Below, in pieces: positions 1-9,137 of a stretch of DNA of 64,000 nt. The notes under the pieces were generated by a model, which was given only the letters and a program-made list of their open reading frames with translations, did not search any database and was not told the DNA's origin. The DNA lies in assembly GCF_035581345.1 (NCBI RefSeq), contig NZ_CP141608.1, positions 2,696,501-2,760,500 of the forward strand, read 5' to 3'. The DNA is from Pseudomonas sp. JQ170C. Its GTDB lineage: Bacteria; Pseudomonadota; Gammaproteobacteria; Pseudomonadales; Pseudomonadaceae. Positions within the stretch are counted from its first letter, which is position 1, and the number at the start of each line of letters is the position of its first letter. The translations under genes and the position numbers were made by a program.

Positions 1-845
1 AGATCCGCTTGCTGGAAGAGGAGCTTGGCGCGCCGCTGTTCAAGCGCAGCCATCACCTGGTCGAACTGACCGCCGCAGGCCGCGTGCTGAAACAGCAGGC
101 GCCGCTGGTATTCGACCAACTGGCGCATGCCATCGACATCACCCGGCAAGCGGCGCGCGGCCAGGTCGGCGACCTGGAGATCGGCATGATCAGCTCGGTG
201 ATGGTCGGTGTACTTCCGCGCGCCTTGCACAAGTTTCGCGAGACCCATCGTGATGTCGGCTGGCGGCTGCGTGAGATGACCCCGGTGGCGCAGGTGGCGG
301 CGCTCAAGGCAAAGCGCATCGATGTCTGTGTGTTCCGGGTCGGCCACGACGACCCCGCCGTGCGCAATGAGCTGCTGATGTACGAGCCCATCCGGGTGGT
401 GCTGCCCGAGCAGCACCCGCTGGCCTGCCAGCAGCAGATCATGCCGGCGGAGCTGGCCGGCGAGGCGTTCGTTGCCCTTGAGCTCGACCAGTCTCGGTTT
501 GCCAATTTCCTGTTCCAGTGCTGTATCCAGGCGGGTTTCACGCCGCAGATCCGCCAGCAGGCCATCGAAGTGCAAACCCTCTTGAGCCTGGTGAAAGCCG
601 GCTTCGGCGTGACGCTGCTGCCAGCGTCGCTGGAGCAGGTGGCGCCGCCGGGGGTGGTGTTTCGCCATTTGAGCCCGGCGCTGCCCGAGGTGCCGCTGTA
701 TGCGCTGTACCGCGCCGACGACGATTCCCCGGTGCTGAGAATGTTCCTTGATACCTTGCGTGAGCTGGTGCTGGCCGAGCAGCGTGTCGCTGTCGATACG
801 GGCGCTGCGAAACGGCGCCCGTCCACCTGCCTGGAGAGGGAGTGA
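1..845 (+). CDS. LysR-family transcriptional regulator (5' truncated by window)
   Basis: The frame is open from the first bases, so most of the N-terminal helix-turn-helix lies outside the window. The visible part begins at the end of the LysR DNA-binding domain (LLEEELGAPLF, then ELTAAGRVLKQQ). It continues through the linker helix into an effector-binding domain of about 200 residues. It ends TGA six bases before the ATG of the XdhC-type gene, so the two could be cotranscribed. The neighbours are molybdenum-enzyme maturation genes, which suggests control of a molybdenum hydroxylase, but the effector is unknown. Family assignment is firm; the role is inference. Confidence 0.85.
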   Translation, partial: IRLLEEELGAPLFKRSHHLVELTAAGRVLKQQAPLVFDQLAHAIDITRQAARGQVGDLEIGMISSVMVGVLPRALHKFRETHRDVGWRLREMTPVAQVAALKAKRIDVCVFRVGHDDPAVRNELLMYEPIRVVLPEQHPLACQQQIMPAELAGEAFVALELDQSRFANFLFQCCIQAGFTPQIRQQAIEVQTLLSLVKAGFGVTLLPASLEQVAPPGVVFRHLSPALPEVPLYALYRADDDSPVLRMFLDTLRELVLAEQRVAVDTGAAKRRPSTCLERE

Positions 846-851
846 CAGCGC

Positions 852-1823
852 ATGCAGCATCTCGATCTGCAGGTGATTCGCCAGGCCCTCAAATGGTCCT
901 GCGAGGGCCAGCGTGTGTGGCTCTGCAGCGTGCTCGCCACCTACGGATCGGCGCCCCGGGTACCGGGCTCGTTGCTGGCGGTGAATGCCGCCGGGCAGTG
1001 GTGCGGTTCGCTTTCCGGGGGCTGTGTCGAGGATGACTTTCTCGAGCGGGTGGCGGCGGGCGGGTTTGCCGAGCCGGTGAGCGTCGTGCGCTACGGTGAC
1101 GGCAGCGACTCGGGCTCGAACATCCGCCTGCCTTGCGGGGGCATTCTAGAGGTGCTGGTGGAAAACCTGCCGGCCGACTGCGCGGTGCAGACCCACCTGC
1201 GCGCGCTGGAATCGGCGCTGCGCGGGCACCGTCGCTTGCTGCGTGACGTCAACCTGGACGATGGCACGCGCCGGCTCAGCGACGACCCGGCGCAAGGACC
1301 GCGCGTGGAACGCAATGGCGCCCGCGTGCTGTTGCGAATCGGCGCGGCACAGCGATTGCTGCTGGCAGGTTACTCCAGCGTTGCGCACTTCTGCGCGCTG
1401 TTCGGCACCGGCATGGGCTTTGAAGTGATTCTGTGCGATCCGCGTGACGAAGTGCTGAGCGGGGTCGTGCTGGAGGGCATCGAGATCCGCCGCGATTTGC
1501 CTTCGGTGTTCATCGCCAACGGCGGCTGTCACAGCGACACCGCCGTGGTCGCGCTGACCCATGACCCGAAAATCGATGACCTGGCGATGCTCGAAGCGGT
1601 GCGTACCGAGGCGTTCTACATCGGGGTGATGGGCTCGCGGGCAACCTCGGACAAGCGGCGTGAGCGCCTGCAGCGTATCGGCGGGCTGGATGCCGCTGCG
1701 CTGGCCCGTGTGCATGCGCCCATTGGCCTCAACCTGGGCAGCAAGTCCCCTGCGGAAATCGCCTTGGCGGTGCTGGCGGACATCCTGCGAATCCGCAATG
1801 GCATTGCCCGGGAGGCGCTGTGA
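852..1823 (+). CDS. XdhC/CoxI-family molybdenum hydroxylase maturation protein
   Basis: A 323-residue cytoplasmic protein with the two usual XdhC parts: an N-terminal XdhC/CoxI domain (about residues 10-80, with SLSGGCVEDDF) and a C-terminal Rossmann-like XdhC_C domain (about 165-310, with IGVMGSRATSDKRRERL). Known family members bind molybdenum cofactor and deliver its sulfurated form to xanthine-dehydrogenase-type enzymes. The start is the ATG after a purine-rich GGAGAGGGAG stretch. Its end overlaps the GTG start of the next gene by four bases (GTGA), indicating translational coupling with the MocA-like gene. The likely client is the iorAB-like oxidoreductase at 3447-6189. The client assignment is inference. 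Confidence 0.9.
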   Translation: MQHLDLQVIRQALKWSCEGQRVWLCSVLATYGSAPRVPGSLLAVNAAGQWCGSLSGGCVEDDFLERVAAGGFAEPVSVVRYGDGSDSGSNIRLPCGGILEVLVENLPADCAVQTHLRALESALRGHRRLLRDVNLDDGTRRLSDDPAQGPRVERNGARVLLRIGAAQRLLLAGYSSVAHFCALFGTGMGFEVILCDPRDEVLSGVVLEGIEIRRDLPSVFIANGGCHSDTAVVALTHDPKIDDLAMLEAVRTEAFYIGVMGSRATSDKRRERLQRIGGLDAAALARVHAPIGLNLGSKSPAEIALAVLADILRIRNGIAREAL

Positions 1824-2425
1824 GCGTGGTCGCCGTGGTGCTGGCCGCCGGGCAAGGCTCACGCTTCGGCGCCGACAAACGCTGCGCGCCCCTGGCAGAT
1901 GGCCGCAGCCTGCTGGCGCACAGTGTCGCCAATGCCTGGGCCGTGTTCGAGGAGGTGCGCGTGGTGCTGCGCGAAGGCGAGCGACCGGAGGCGTTCGGCT
2001 TGCCCGGCGATTGCCGGGTGGTTTACAGCCCGGACGCTGCGCTGGGCATGGGCAGCAGCCTGGCCAGCGGCGTTGCCTCGCTGGCTGACAGTACCGCGCA
2101 GGCCGTGGCGATCCTGCTGGGGGACATGCCCTGGATCGCGCCGACCACCCTTGAGCAGCTCGCCGACGCGGCGACGCGCTCGACCATCCTGTTTCCGCGC
2201 CACCAGGGCAGGCAGGGCCACCCCGTGTTATTCGGCCGCGCGTTCTGGCCCGAGCTGGGCCGATTGACCGGTGACCAGGGCGCCCGCGCTGTGGTTCAGG
2301 CCCGCCGGCACCAGTGCGTAGGCCTGGCGGTGGACGACCCCGGGGTGCTGCGGGATGTCGATACAGCGCAGCAGCTCATCAGCGCTGCACCTCAGCCATG
2401 GCCTCACTGGAACAGACCTGGATAA
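1820..2425 (+). CDS. MocA/MobA-like molybdenum cofactor nucleotidyltransferase
   Basis: A 201-residue NTP-transferase-fold protein. The N-terminal nucleotide-binding signature LAAGQGSRFGADK is at about residues 8-20, followed by GMGSSLASGV and LLGDMPWI, the metal-binding region of MocA-type enzymes. Such enzymes attach CMP (or GMP) to molybdopterin; MocA-type CMP transfer fits a xanthine-dehydrogenase-family client that uses the cytosine dinucleotide cofactor. The GTG start overlaps the upstream stop codon. The 3' end overlaps the convergent LysR gene by 47 bases. Choice of CTP over GTP is inferred from context. Confidence 0.85.
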   Translation: MSVVAVVLAAGQGSRFGADKRCAPLADGRSLLAHSVANAWAVFEEVRVVLREGERPEAFGLPGDCRVVYSPDAALGMGSSLASGVASLADSTAQAVAILLGDMPWIAPTTLEQLADAATRSTILFPRHQGRQGHPVLFGRAFWPELGRLTGDQGARAVVQARRHQCVGLAVDDPGVLRDVDTAQQLISAAPQPWPHWNRPG

Positions 2426-3278
2426 TCTCGAGAAACCGCTCCAGCGCCGGTAGCGTGTCGTCACGTCGACGCGTAGCAAAGAGGTTTGCATTGAAGGTGC
2501 TGTCGGCCAGCGGCACAAACTTTACCCCGGTGCGAAACACGCTGGCGAGGGATTCAGGCAACAGGCTGATGCCGACGCCCGCGTCGACCAGGCTCAGGAC
2601 AATCGCCGGATCGGTGGACTCGTGCAGTATGCGCAGCGCCGGTGCCATCTTCGCGCAGGCTGTCAGCACATCGCGGATCATCGGGCTTTGGGTGTTCAGC
2701 ATGACAAAGTCTTCGCCGACGATGTCGGCAAGATCAATGGATGGCCGTTGAGCCAGTGCATGGTTTACCGGCACCGCCACCCGCAGCGACTGCGGATACA
2801 CCAATTGCGAAATCAGTTCGCTGCGTTCGCTTGCACTGCAGGCAAAGCCGACATCGATGCTGCCGTTGATCAGTGCATCCTCCTGCTGCGCGGGCAATAG
2901 CTCGTGCAAGGTCCAATCGACATTCGGGTTGCTTGTCTGGAACAGGTGCAGCGTTCTGGGCAGGGGACCGTACATGACCGAGTTGACGATACCCACCCGC
3001 AAGTAGCCCTCCAGCCCGTCCGCGACGCGCCGCACCAGTTTTTCTGCCGAATCGCAATCCTTGACGATACTGCGCGCCAGCACCAGCAGGGCTTCACCGG
3101 CCCTGGTCAGCCGTGCGCCTTGCCGCCCGCGAATGAACAGCTGGGCTTGCAGCAAGTCCTCGAGGATTTTTATCTGCTGGCTCAGCGGTGGCTGCGACAT
3201 ATGCAGGCGTTCCGCCGCGCGGCTGAAGTTACGTTCTTCCGCCACCGCAATAAAGTAACGCAGGTGTCTGATATCCAT
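2379..3278 (-). CDS. LysR-family transcriptional regulator
   Basis: A 299-residue LysR protein. The HTH is at residues 1-60 (MDIRHLRYFIAVAEERNFSRA, then QPPLSQQIKILE) and the effector domain runs from about 90 to the end. The start at 3278 gives the canonical MDIRHLRYF opening and has GAG six bases upstream; an in-frame start nine codons earlier is less typical. It is divergent from the iorA-like gene across 168 bases, the classical LysR arrangement, so it probably controls the molybdenum hydroxylase genes. The effector is unknown. Confidence 0.88.
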   Translation of the reverse strand: MDIRHLRYFIAVAEERNFSRAAERLHMSQPPLSQQIKILEDLLQAQLFIRGRQGARLTRAGEALLVLARSIVKDCDSAEKLVRRVADGLEGYLRVGIVNSVMYGPLPRTLHLFQTSNPNVDWTLHELLPAQQEDALINGSIDVGFACSASERSELISQLVYPQSLRVAVPVNHALAQRPSIDLADIVGEDFVMLNTQSPMIRDVLTACAKMAPALRILHESTDPAIVLSLVDAGVGISLLPESLASVFRTGVKFVPLADSTFNANLFATRRRDDTLPALERFLEIIQVCSSEAMAEVQR

Positions 3279-3344
3279 ATGCATCTCGAATGGTCGGGTA
3301 TCCAAACAGTATTGTACGTCCTGCTGTTCTCTCCTTAGTTTGAA

Positions 3345-3388
3345 GCCACAGATGCGCTTCGCTGTGGCGATGCCTTGCTTCGGGCATC
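3345..3388 (+). promoter_or_regulatory. Two adjacent stem-loops in the LysR/iorA-like divergent region
   Basis: GCCACAG pairs with CTGTGGC (3345-3351 / 3362-3368), directly followed by GATGCC pairing with GGCATC (3369-3374 / 3383-3388). They lie 60-100 bases upstream of the iorA-like start, within the 168-base divergent intergenic region, so they may be in its 5' leader or part of the regulator site. No function can be assigned. Confidence 0.35.
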
Positions 3389-3446
3389 CGCGTCCCTACA
3401 GAACAACAAGAACAGCCACTCTTTATGGCGTGGCGCTGGAGAAGAC

Positions 3447-3926
3447 ATGAGAACGCTAAAGGTTAACGGCACTGACCGCACAACCACGGCTCAGGACGAT
3501 ACACCGCTGCTCTGGGTATTGCGCGACGACTTGAACCTCACGGGTACCAAATTCGGCTGCGGCATGGGGGTGTGCGGCGCCTGCACAGTGCATCTGGACA
3601 ACACGCCGGTACGTTCCTGTCAGTTGCCGCTCGCCGCCATTGGTAATGAGCACATCACGACCATCGAAGGCCTGGGTTCGCCGGATGCATTGAGCTACCT
3701 GCAACAGGCCTGGCAAGCCGAGAACGTGCCGCAGTGTGGCTACTGCCAGTCCGGGCAACTGATGTCGGCGGCGGCATTGCTGGGCAGCAATCACAGCCCG
3801 ACGGACCGCGATATTGATGTGGCCATGGCCGGGAACCTATGCCGGTGTGGTACGTACGACCGTATTCGCAAGGCCATTCACCGTGCCGCTCATTCACTCA
3901 AAGAACAGGGGGCACGTCATGGGTGA
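3447..3926 (+). CDS. [2Fe-2S] small subunit of an isoquinoline 1-oxidoreductase-type enzyme
   Basis: A 159-residue protein with the two iron-sulfur domains of xanthine-oxidase-family small subunits. The plant-ferredoxin-like cluster motif [11 protein letters not shown] is at about residues 38-48, with a further Cys about twenty residues on. The second cluster motif is CGYCQSGQ, later [13 protein letters not shown]. Length matches IorA/CoxS-type subunits. ATG 3447 is chosen because GGAGAAG lies just upstream. The stop overlaps the large-subunit start by eight bases, so the two are coupled. It passes electrons from the molybdenum centre of the partner subunit. The exact substrate is unknown. 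Confidence 0.93.
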   Translation: MRTLKVNGTDRTTTAQDDTPLLWVLRDDLNLTGTKFGCGMGVCGACTVHLDNTPVRSCQLPLAAIGNEHITTIEGLGSPDALSYLQQAWQAENVPQCGYCQSGQLMSAAALLGSNHSPTDRDIDVAMAGNLCRCGTYDRIRKAIHRAAHSLKEQGARHG

Positions 3927-6189
3927 GTCAGAGCGCGAGCAGTACCAGGGCGCCACCCCGAGTCGTCGGCGCTTCCTGCAAGGCAGCATGATCATTGCGG
4001 GTGGTTTGCTGCTGGAAATTCACGGCAACGGTATCGCCGTGTCGTCCGCGCAGGCTGCACCGGCCACCGACGGTACCGCCAGCCAGTTCGCACCCAATGC
4101 CTGGGTCAGGATCACCCCGGAAAACCAGATTCTCCTGGTGGTTCACAAATACGACAGCGGCACCGGGGTCAAGAATGCGTTGGGCCTGATGCTCGCCGAA
4201 GAGCTGGATGCCGATTGGGCGCACGTCAAGGTCATCCAGCCGGACGATCCGCTGGCCAAGGTGTATGTTCACCCGTTGTGGGGGATGCATGCGACGGGCG
4301 GCAGCACCAGCGTTTCGCTGGAGTGGAACACGCTGCGCCAGGCCGGCGCGACGGCTCGGGCCATGCTGATTGCAGAAGCGGCGCAGCGCTGGTCGGTGGA
4401 TGTGGGCGAATGCAGAACGTCACAGAGCAAAGTGCTGCATCCCGCTACAGGCCGGGAGATCTCTTACGGCGCGCTGGCACAGGACGCCGGCCGGCAGCCG
4501 CTGCCCGGCACGGTCACGCTCAAACGCCCCGAGGAATTTGTGCTGATCGGCAAGGAGCGCCCGAGTTACCGGGTTGCCGACAAGCTGACCGGGCACGCGC
4601 AATACGCCATCGACGTCAAATTGCCAGGCATGCTGACGGCCATCGTCGTACATGCGCCGGTGGTGCATGCCGGCATCAAGTCGATCAATATCGACCAGGT
4701 CAAGGCATTGCCGGGCATCCATGATGTGTTTGCCACACAGATCCCCAAGCAGATCGCGCATTTTCGTCCTGGAATGCCGGCGATGCCGGTACTCAACGGC
4801 GCCAACCAGGCCGGGGTGGCGATTGTCGCGGACACGTTCTGGGCCGCCCAGCGCGCTCGCCAGGCGCTGGTCGTGGAGTGGACGCAAAGCGACTTTGCCG
4901 GCTTCAATTCCGCGGATGCGCTGCGTGACATGGCCAAGCGCGTCGACGAGCCTGGCCAAAAGTCGAACGTGACCGGTAATGCCGACGACGCCTTCAACGA
5001 CGCGGCGCGGGTGGTCGAAGCGGTCTACAGCATGCCTTACAAGGCTCACGCGCAAATGGAGCCACTCAGCGTGGTGGTCTGGGTCAAGGCGGATTCGGTC
5101 GAATACTGGGGGGGCATCCAGGTGCCTTCACGCTGTGCGCAGGCAGCGGAAACGATTACCGGGATGTCCCGCGACCAGGTACGCATCCACTTGACCGAGG
5201 CCGGCGGCAGTTTCGGTGCGCGCGAGGGGCTGCATCCCATTCTCGAAGCGACCTATATCGCCCACCGTGTCGGCAAACCGGTCAAGTTGCTGTACAGCCG
5301 TGAAGACGATATTCGAGGGCTGTACTACCAGACCGCCAGCGTACACAAAGCCCGGCTTGCCCTCGATGCCGGCGGCCAGGTGCAAGGCTTCAGCCTGCGC
5401 GCGGTGGTGCCCTCGATCAAGGAACCGGACGATCCGGGCTTCCTCGAAAAAGTCCCTGTCGACCCTAGCTGCACGGAGGGCATGCGCAGTGACTTCTACT
5501 ACGACGTGCCCGCGCTGGACCTGGCGTGGGTGCGGCATGAAACCGGCTTCCCTACCTGGTGGTGGCGCGCGGTCAGCTATGTGCCGAACATCTTTGCGAT
5601 CGAAAGCCTGGTCGACGAGGCCGCCCACGCGGCGGGCCAGGACCCGTTGGCGTTCCGCCGCCGGCTGCTCACGCGTCGGCCCGAGTTGAGGGCAGTGATG
5701 GACCGCGCGACCGAACTTGCCGGGTGGAAGCCAGAGGCACGGCGAGAGGGCAAAGCACCAGGGCGGGGGCTGGGTGTGGCGGTTTACGAAGGCTACAAGA
5801 GCTTCATCGCCATCGTCGCGCAAGTGCGGGTGAGCGGTGCGGCCATCGCGGTCGAGAAAATCACCTGCGTGGTGGATTGTGGTGTCGCGGTCGACCCGAG
5901 CGCAGTGCGCCAGCAGTTGGCCGGAGGCATCTACTGGGGCGTTTCGACCGCGCTGTACAACAAGGTGAATATCGAGAACGGCGTGGTGCGGGAGAGCAAC
6001 TTCCACGATTACCCGGTGTTGCGAATGAACGAGGCGCCGGAGGTGGTTATCGAACTGATGCCGCCATCCGGACGGCAACCGGGCGGGATAGGCGAGCTGT
6101 CCAACCCATTGGTGGTGCCGGCGATTGGTAATGCGATCTTTGCGGCAACGGGGGAGCGGTTGAGGGAGACGCCGTTTAAGTTGGTGTGA
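3919..6189 (+). CDS. Molybdopterin-binding large subunit, isoquinoline 1-oxidoreductase-type
   Basis: A 756-residue xanthine-dehydrogenase-family large subunit. Near its N terminus is a twin-arginine export signal (SRRRFLQGS, then a hydrophobic stretch), so the mature heterodimer is probably periplasmic. Molybdopterin-binding motifs are visible (GGSFGAREG near the middle; [18 protein letters not shown] near the C terminus, with the usual catalytic Glu in GIGE). Family members hydroxylate N-heterocycles or oxidise aldehydes. No cytochrome c subunit gene follows, unlike nicotinate-dehydrogenase operons. The neighbouring XdhC and MocA-like proteins would mature it. The substrate is undetermined. 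Confidence 0.93.
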   Translation: MGESEREQYQGATPSRRRFLQGSMIIAGGLLLEIHGNGIAVSSAQAAPATDGTASQFAPNAWVRITPENQILLVVHKYDSGTGVKNALGLMLAEELDADWAHVKVIQPDDPLAKVYVHPLWGMHATGGSTSVSLEWNTLRQAGATARAMLIAEAAQRWSVDVGECRTSQSKVLHPATGREISYGALAQDAGRQPLPGTVTLKRPEEFVLIGKERPSYRVADKLTGHAQYAIDVKLPGMLTAIVVHAPVVHAGIKSINIDQVKALPGIHDVFATQIPKQIAHFRPGMPAMPVLNGANQAGVAIVADTFWAAQRARQALVVEWTQSDFAGFNSADALRDMAKRVDEPGQKSNVTGNADDAFNDAARVVEAVYSMPYKAHAQMEPLSVVVWVKADSVEYWGGIQVPSRCAQAAETITGMSRDQVRIHLTEAGGSFGAREGLHPILEATYIAHRVGKPVKLLYSREDDIRGLYYQTASVHKARLALDAGGQVQGFSLRAVVPSIKEPDDPGFLEKVPVDPSCTEGMRSDFYYDVPALDLAWVRHETGFPTWWWRAVSYVPNIFAIESLVDEAAHAAGQDPLAFRRRLLTRRPELRAVMDRATELAGWKPEARREGKAPGRGLGVAVYEGYKSFIAIVAQVRVSGAAIAVEKITCVVDCGVAVDPSAVRQQLAGGIYWGVSTALYNKVNIENGVVRESNFHDYPVLRMNEAPEVVIELMPPSGRQPGGIGELSNPLVVPAIGNAIFAATGERLRETPFKLV

Positions 6190-6322
6190 TCACAGGGGGG
6201 GCTCCACGTCGTTGACTGGAGTCCGCCCTCGTGTTTGTGGGGCTCTGCAGTGCCTGGGTGTCGCTTGACTTTGATTGAGGCATTCAACATCTTCACAGTC
6301 AAATTCGACTCGGCTTTGCAGC

Positions 6323-8962
6323 ATGAACGACTCAGAGTTCCATAGTGCCTGGATGTGGATGGGAAAGCTTGCGCCGCCCCAAGCCCAACTGGAGGCGGTG
6401 AATCGCAAGGGTTTACTGGCAGCGTTAGAACGTAACCAGCACAAGCCCTTGACGCTTATCGTCTCTGCACCGGGCTTTGGCAAGACGACCTTGTTGGCGC
6501 AGTGGCGGGCTTACCTCTTGCAACAGCACTCGACCTCGCCGACGGCCTGGTTGTCGCTGGACGAAGCCGATGCCGAGGCAAACCGTTTTCTTGCTTATTT
6601 GATCTGGGCGCTGCAGGCGGCAGGCTTTGACGTCGGTGGCCTGGCGGCACTGGCGCAGTCGCAGGCTCTCGATGTTCGCCCTCAGCGCACAGTAGCTGCG
6701 TTGTTGCAGATACTTGCTCGCGATGGACGCCGGGTGACGCTGATGATGGATGACTATCATCGGGCGGCCAACAGTGCAGTCGATGAGGTGGTGTTGACGT
6801 TGCTGGAGCGGGGCAGTCAATGGCTGCGTCTTGTCGTCGCCAGCCGCACGCGTCCCGCGTGGCCGCTGGCACGGCTGAAGTCGCAAGGTTTGGTCCATGA
6901 ACTGGGTGCCGGCGACCTGACGTTGTCTCAAACTGAAGCGGCGCACATATTCGGTGCAGAACTGGGTGAAGCGGCACTGGCCAGCCTGCACCAGAAGACA
7001 GAAGGCTGGGCTGTGGCTGTGCAACTGGCACACCACTGGCTCGCTGGGGCCAATGGTTCATTGTATGGCCTGCAGTCGTTCTCTGGTCGTGTGGCTGACG
7101 TCGCAGAATATTTGACCGAGCAAATCTTTGAAAACCTGCCTGAGGAATGTCGCGCCTTTCTCCTGGACACGTCATTGCTGGAGCGCTTCAACGCTGAATT
7201 GGCCGATGTTGTCCGGGGGCGGGAGGACAGTGCCGAGCTTCTGGCACAACTGTCCGCATTCGATGCCTTGGTAGTGCCCCTGGACTCCAGTCGCAGCTGG
7301 TTTCGATACCACATGCTGTTGGCCGACTTCCTGCGGCCGCGGCTGGACGGCGCGCGAGCACGGCGCATTCACCAGGCCGCGGCGCAGTGGCTGGCTGTGC
7401 AAACTGACTGGGTGTTAGCTGTCTCCCACGCATTGCGTGCCAGAGATACCGTGCTGGCGGTCAATCTGGTAGTGCGCGCCGGCGGCTGGGAGTTGGTGTT
7501 GCGCAAGGGCATAAGTTACGCGCAAAGCCTGTTGCAACAGTTCGATGAGCAAGCGCGTAGCAGTGAACCGGATCTGTTGTTGATGCAGGCGTATCTCCAC
7601 GCCAAGCTGGGTAACCGGGAACTGTCGACTGAACTGTTGCGTCTGGCCCAGGTTGCCGTGGGGGGGGACGAGCGTCTTGAGCGTGATTTCGCGGTTATCC
7701 AGGCGTTGGCCCATACCTATTTCGACCAGTTCGTGGATGAGCAGGGAGGGCTGGACGCCGCAGGCTGGTCTGGAAGTGCGCTGTCTTTGGCGACGTTGCA
7801 ATGCGTGGGGGCGATGAGTTGTCTGGCACATGGCAATCTCCCCCAGGCCCTGCGCAGGGCCCGTGCGGCGCGGTTACAGATGCAGATGGTGGCAAGCCCG
7901 CTGGGCGAGAATTATTGCCTGATTCATGAAGCGCAAGCCTTGGCGCTGACCGGAGAGGTGACCGACGCGGGGCAACTGATTGACGAGGCCCTGGCCATGG
8001 CACAGGAAAACTTCGGCAGTGAAAGTTCGCTCAAGGCGGTGGTTGGCTGCTTCAAGGCCCAACACCTGTATTGGCAAGGTGCGTGGGCCGAGGCGCAACC
8101 GTGGATACGCGAAGGCTGGGACTCGCTTGAACATACCGATGGCTGGCTCGACGTGTTCGCCGCTACCGCCGAAGTTTCCTGGCGTACAGCCCTGCGCGCG
8201 CTGGGTGTGCAGCCGGCACTGGCCGAACTGGAAAAGCTGGCACGAATTGCCAATGAAAGACAGCTGGATCGGCTGGTGCGCCTGGTTCACGCCTGGCGGA
8301 TCGACTTGCTGGTGCAATCGGGCCTGGTTTCCCAGGCCCGCCAGGAACTGCAATTGCATGGATTCGACACCCAGTCAGCCGACGAACTGGATTGGCGTAA
8401 TCGCGAGGCAGTCGGTTTGGCTCTCGCGCGCTTGATGTTGGCCAGTGGTGCTTCGGCTGCCGCGCTTGCACGTTTGCAGCGTGACATAGAGGCGTTGCAG
8501 GAAAAGGGCCTGCTGCTGCCAGTGTGGCGCCTGCGCATCATGGCGATGCTGGCCCGCTACAAGCTCCGTGGCGACGTGGACAGTGAAGAAGTGCGTACCA
8601 CGCTAATGCCCGTTGTACGCCAGGGCTTGATGGGGCTGCTGCTGGAGGTGGGGCCGGCAATACTGCCGATGCTGGACGGGTTGCCTGAAGCAGTCGCTGG
8701 CATGTCGACGGTGATCACCCGCTTGCGCGGTTGGCGGGCCCACCCGGTACGTCCGCGGGCTCACCTCAGTGCCAAGGAGATGCAGTTGCTGGCGTTGTTG
8801 GCGGACGGTCAGTCCAACAAGGCCATCGCGCTGGCATTGGATATTTCTGAAAATACCGTCAAGTTCCACCTCAAGCAGATTTTCCGCAAACTTGAGGTCG
8901 AAAACCGTTCAGCGGCAATCAGTACCGCCCTGCGCGAAGGCCTGCTCGACGCCCGCAGGTGA
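6323..8962 (+). CDS. MalT-like LuxR-family ATP-dependent transcriptional activator
   Basis: About 880 residues in the LAL/MalT layout: an N-terminal STAND NTPase with Walker A SAPGFGKTTLLAQW, a Walker B-like LMMDDYH, a long helical/TPR-like middle, and a C-terminal LuxR HTH (HLSAKEMQLLALLADGQSNK, then DISENTVKFHLKQIFRKL). The ATG at 6323 is preferred over an upstream in-frame TTG, but no strong ribosome site decides it. The gene lies directly upstream of hyuA. Three 7-bp half-sites lie between them, so it is the best candidate activator of the island. Such regulators sense small ligands together with ATP. Confidence 0.9.
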   Translation: MNDSEFHSAWMWMGKLAPPQAQLEAVNRKGLLAALERNQHKPLTLIVSAPGFGKTTLLAQWRAYLLQQHSTSPTAWLSLDEADAEANRFLAYLIWALQAAGFDVGGLAALAQSQALDVRPQRTVAALLQILARDGRRVTLMMDDYHRAANSAVDEVVLTLLERGSQWLRLVVASRTRPAWPLARLKSQGLVHELGAGDLTLSQTEAAHIFGAELGEAALASLHQKTEGWAVAVQLAHHWLAGANGSLYGLQSFSGRVADVAEYLTEQIFENLPEECRAFLLDTSLLERFNAELADVVRGREDSAELLAQLSAFDALVVPLDSSRSWFRYHMLLADFLRPRLDGARARRIHQAAAQWLAVQTDWVLAVSHALRARDTVLAVNLVVRAGGWELVLRKGISYAQSLLQQFDEQARSSEPDLLLMQAYLHAKLGNRELSTELLRLAQVAVGGDERLERDFAVIQALAHTYFDQFVDEQGGLDAAGWSGSALSLATLQCVGAMSCLAHGNLPQALRRARAARLQMQMVASPLGENYCLIHEAQALALTGEVTDAGQLIDEALAMAQENFGSESSLKAVVGCFKAQHLYWQGAWAEAQPWIREGWDSLEHTDGWLDVFAATAEVSWRTALRALGVQPALAELEKLARIANERQLDRLVRLVHAWRIDLLVQSGLVSQARQELQLHGFDTQSADELDWRNREAVGLALARLMLASGASAAALARLQRDIEALQEKGLLLPVWRLRIMAMLARYKLRGDVDSEEVRTTLMPVVRQGLMGLLLEVGPAILPMLDGLPEAVAGMSTVITRLRGWRAHPVRPRAHLSAKEMQLLALLADGQSNKAIALALDISENTVKFHLKQIFRKLEVENRSAAISTALREGLLDARR

Positions 8963-8966
8963 CCCG

Positions 8967-9013
8967 CCTACCCATACGGGTAGGTAACCTCGTGGCGGGT
9001 CCAATACCTACCC
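8967..9013. promoter_or_regulatory. CCTACCC/GGGTAGG half-site cluster upstream of hyuA
   Basis: A perfect inverted repeat CCTACCC-ATAC-GGGTAGG lies at 8967-8984, and a third CCTACCC at 9007-9013. They lie just after the stop of the MalT-like regulator and 125-170 bases before the hyuA start. LuxR HTH proteins bind such dyads, so this is the likely operator of the regulator. The link is positional inference. Confidence 0.5.
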
Positions 9014-9137
9014 TCCGGCAACATTGAAGCCGGCCTTCAGGGTTCTTAGCATCGATTGGAACAGCGATTCATTGCCCAAGCGGCAAGGATTTGAAGCTCC
9101 TGTTGCCAACAAAAACAATCATGCTAGGAGATGCACT

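Noticed and set aside
5128..6078. A 316-codon minus-strand frame opposite the molybdenum hydroxylase large subunit
   Set aside because: His/Arg/Gln-rich antisense artefact; the plus-strand gene has all family motifs.
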